Shown here: one piece after another, positions 63,852 to 64,000 of the stretch
Layout of the letters: each line of letters begins with the position of its first letter
How positions within the stretch are numbered: the first letter of the stretch is position 1
DNA from: Nostoc sp. S13
GTDB lineage: Bacteria; Cyanobacteriota; Cyanobacteriia; Cyanobacteriales; Nostocaceae
Direction of reading: 5' to 3'
Assembly (NCBI RefSeq): GCF_029379315.1
Contig: NZ_JAQYWQ010000001.1
Coordinates: 96,392 to 160,391 of the forward strand
DNA: 64,000 nt
The notes under the pieces: model-generated
What the model was told of the DNA's origin: nothing
The model's database searches: none
Seen by the model: the letters and a program-made list of their open reading frames with translations, nothing else
Program-made: the position numbers and the translations under genes

Positions 63852-64000
63852 AATGTTTCTACTTAATGTTGTAATGTTAATGACCAACGTTGTAATGTTT
63901 CTCCTTAATGTTGTAATGTTGATAACCAACGTTGTAATGTTTCTCCTTAATGTTGTAATGTTAATGACCAACGTTGTAATGTTTCTCCTTAATGTTGTAA
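63852..64000. repeat. 42-bp (2 x 21) tandem repeat array at window end
   Basis: At least 3.5 copies of a 42-bp unit run to the window edge. Each unit is two related 21-mers: aatgtttctccttaatgttgt followed by aatgttaatgaccaacgttgt (or gataaccaacgttgt). The array lies just upstream of the TPR-CHAT start codon (63793), so it is in the promoter region of that gene. The true length is unknown because the window ends inside it. Confidence 0.85.

Overview
The window looks like a chromosomal segment of a filamentous, heterocyst-type cyanobacterium (Nostoc or close relative). The reasons are the very frequent HIP1 octamer GCGATCGC, moderate-to-low GC, many small dispersed palindromic repeats typical of Nostocaceae, and cyanobacterial families: an NTRC-type thioredoxin reductase-thioredoxin fusion, the two separate halves of an orange-carotenoid-protein-like system, TPR-CHAT proteins, Uma2 nucleases, FHA-kinases and SpoIIE-type phosphatases. 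No rRNA, tRNA, CRISPR array, phage or intact insertion sequence was recognised.

Layout. 1-2.4 kb: a membrane protein followed by broken genes (MFS, Uma2, VapC fragments) and small inverted-repeat elements. 2.4-4.1 kb: a tRNA-dihydrouridine synthase and two small genes. 4.5-8.3 kb: a paoABC-like exported aldehyde oxidoreductase operon. Its probable cofactor helpers (XdhC family, MocA-type cytidylyltransferase) lie at 19.2-21.0 kb. Between them are an SDR, a CDF metal transporter, 21-bp tandem repeat arrays, a Tat-exported aldo/keto reductase, a DUF4142 lipoprotein, a Tat-exported Gfo/Idh/MocA oxidoreductase with an MFS exporter, and an alpha/beta hydrolase.

21.1-39.2 kb is the most striking block. 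A TPR/O-GlcNAc-transferase-like protein lies downstream of a type IV pilin gene. After an NTRC gene on the other strand comes a long minus-strand cluster that matches the enzymes of a legionaminic/sialic-type nonulosonic acid pathway: LegB-like dehydratase, LegC-like aminotransferase, NeuB, NeuC, a methyltransferase, a FemAB-like acyltransferase, a PtmE-like CBS-nucleotidyltransferase and a NeuA-like CMP-sugar synthetase. The cluster ends in a 1349-residue protein that joins a polysialyltransferase-like region, a CmcI-type methyltransferase and an OGT-like domain. I infer a surface or pilin glycosylation system.

39.2-51 kb holds a relic-rich intergenic region, an FHA-Ser/Thr kinase, an intact Uma2, an alpha/beta hydrolase, an OafA-type acyltransferase, FtsE and a WecG/TagA glycosyltransferase. 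51-54 kb is signalling: a LuxR-type response regulator, then a REC-GAF-PP2C phosphatase with an RsbW-like kinase (partner-switching). 54.4-58 kb carries a CTDH-type carotenoid carrier, QueG, a HAD phosphatase and an HCP-type carotenoid protein. 58-64 kb has a GNAT, an orphan MacB/DevA-type ABC ATPase, and a TPR-CHAT caspase-like gene convergent with a small hydrophobic-tail gene. Each of these last two is interrupted by one in-frame TAG.

Recurring themes are in-frame amber interruptions (four cases) and tandem arrays with a 21- or 42-bp period at several places, including both window ends. All functions are assigned by reading motifs; nothing was searched against a database.
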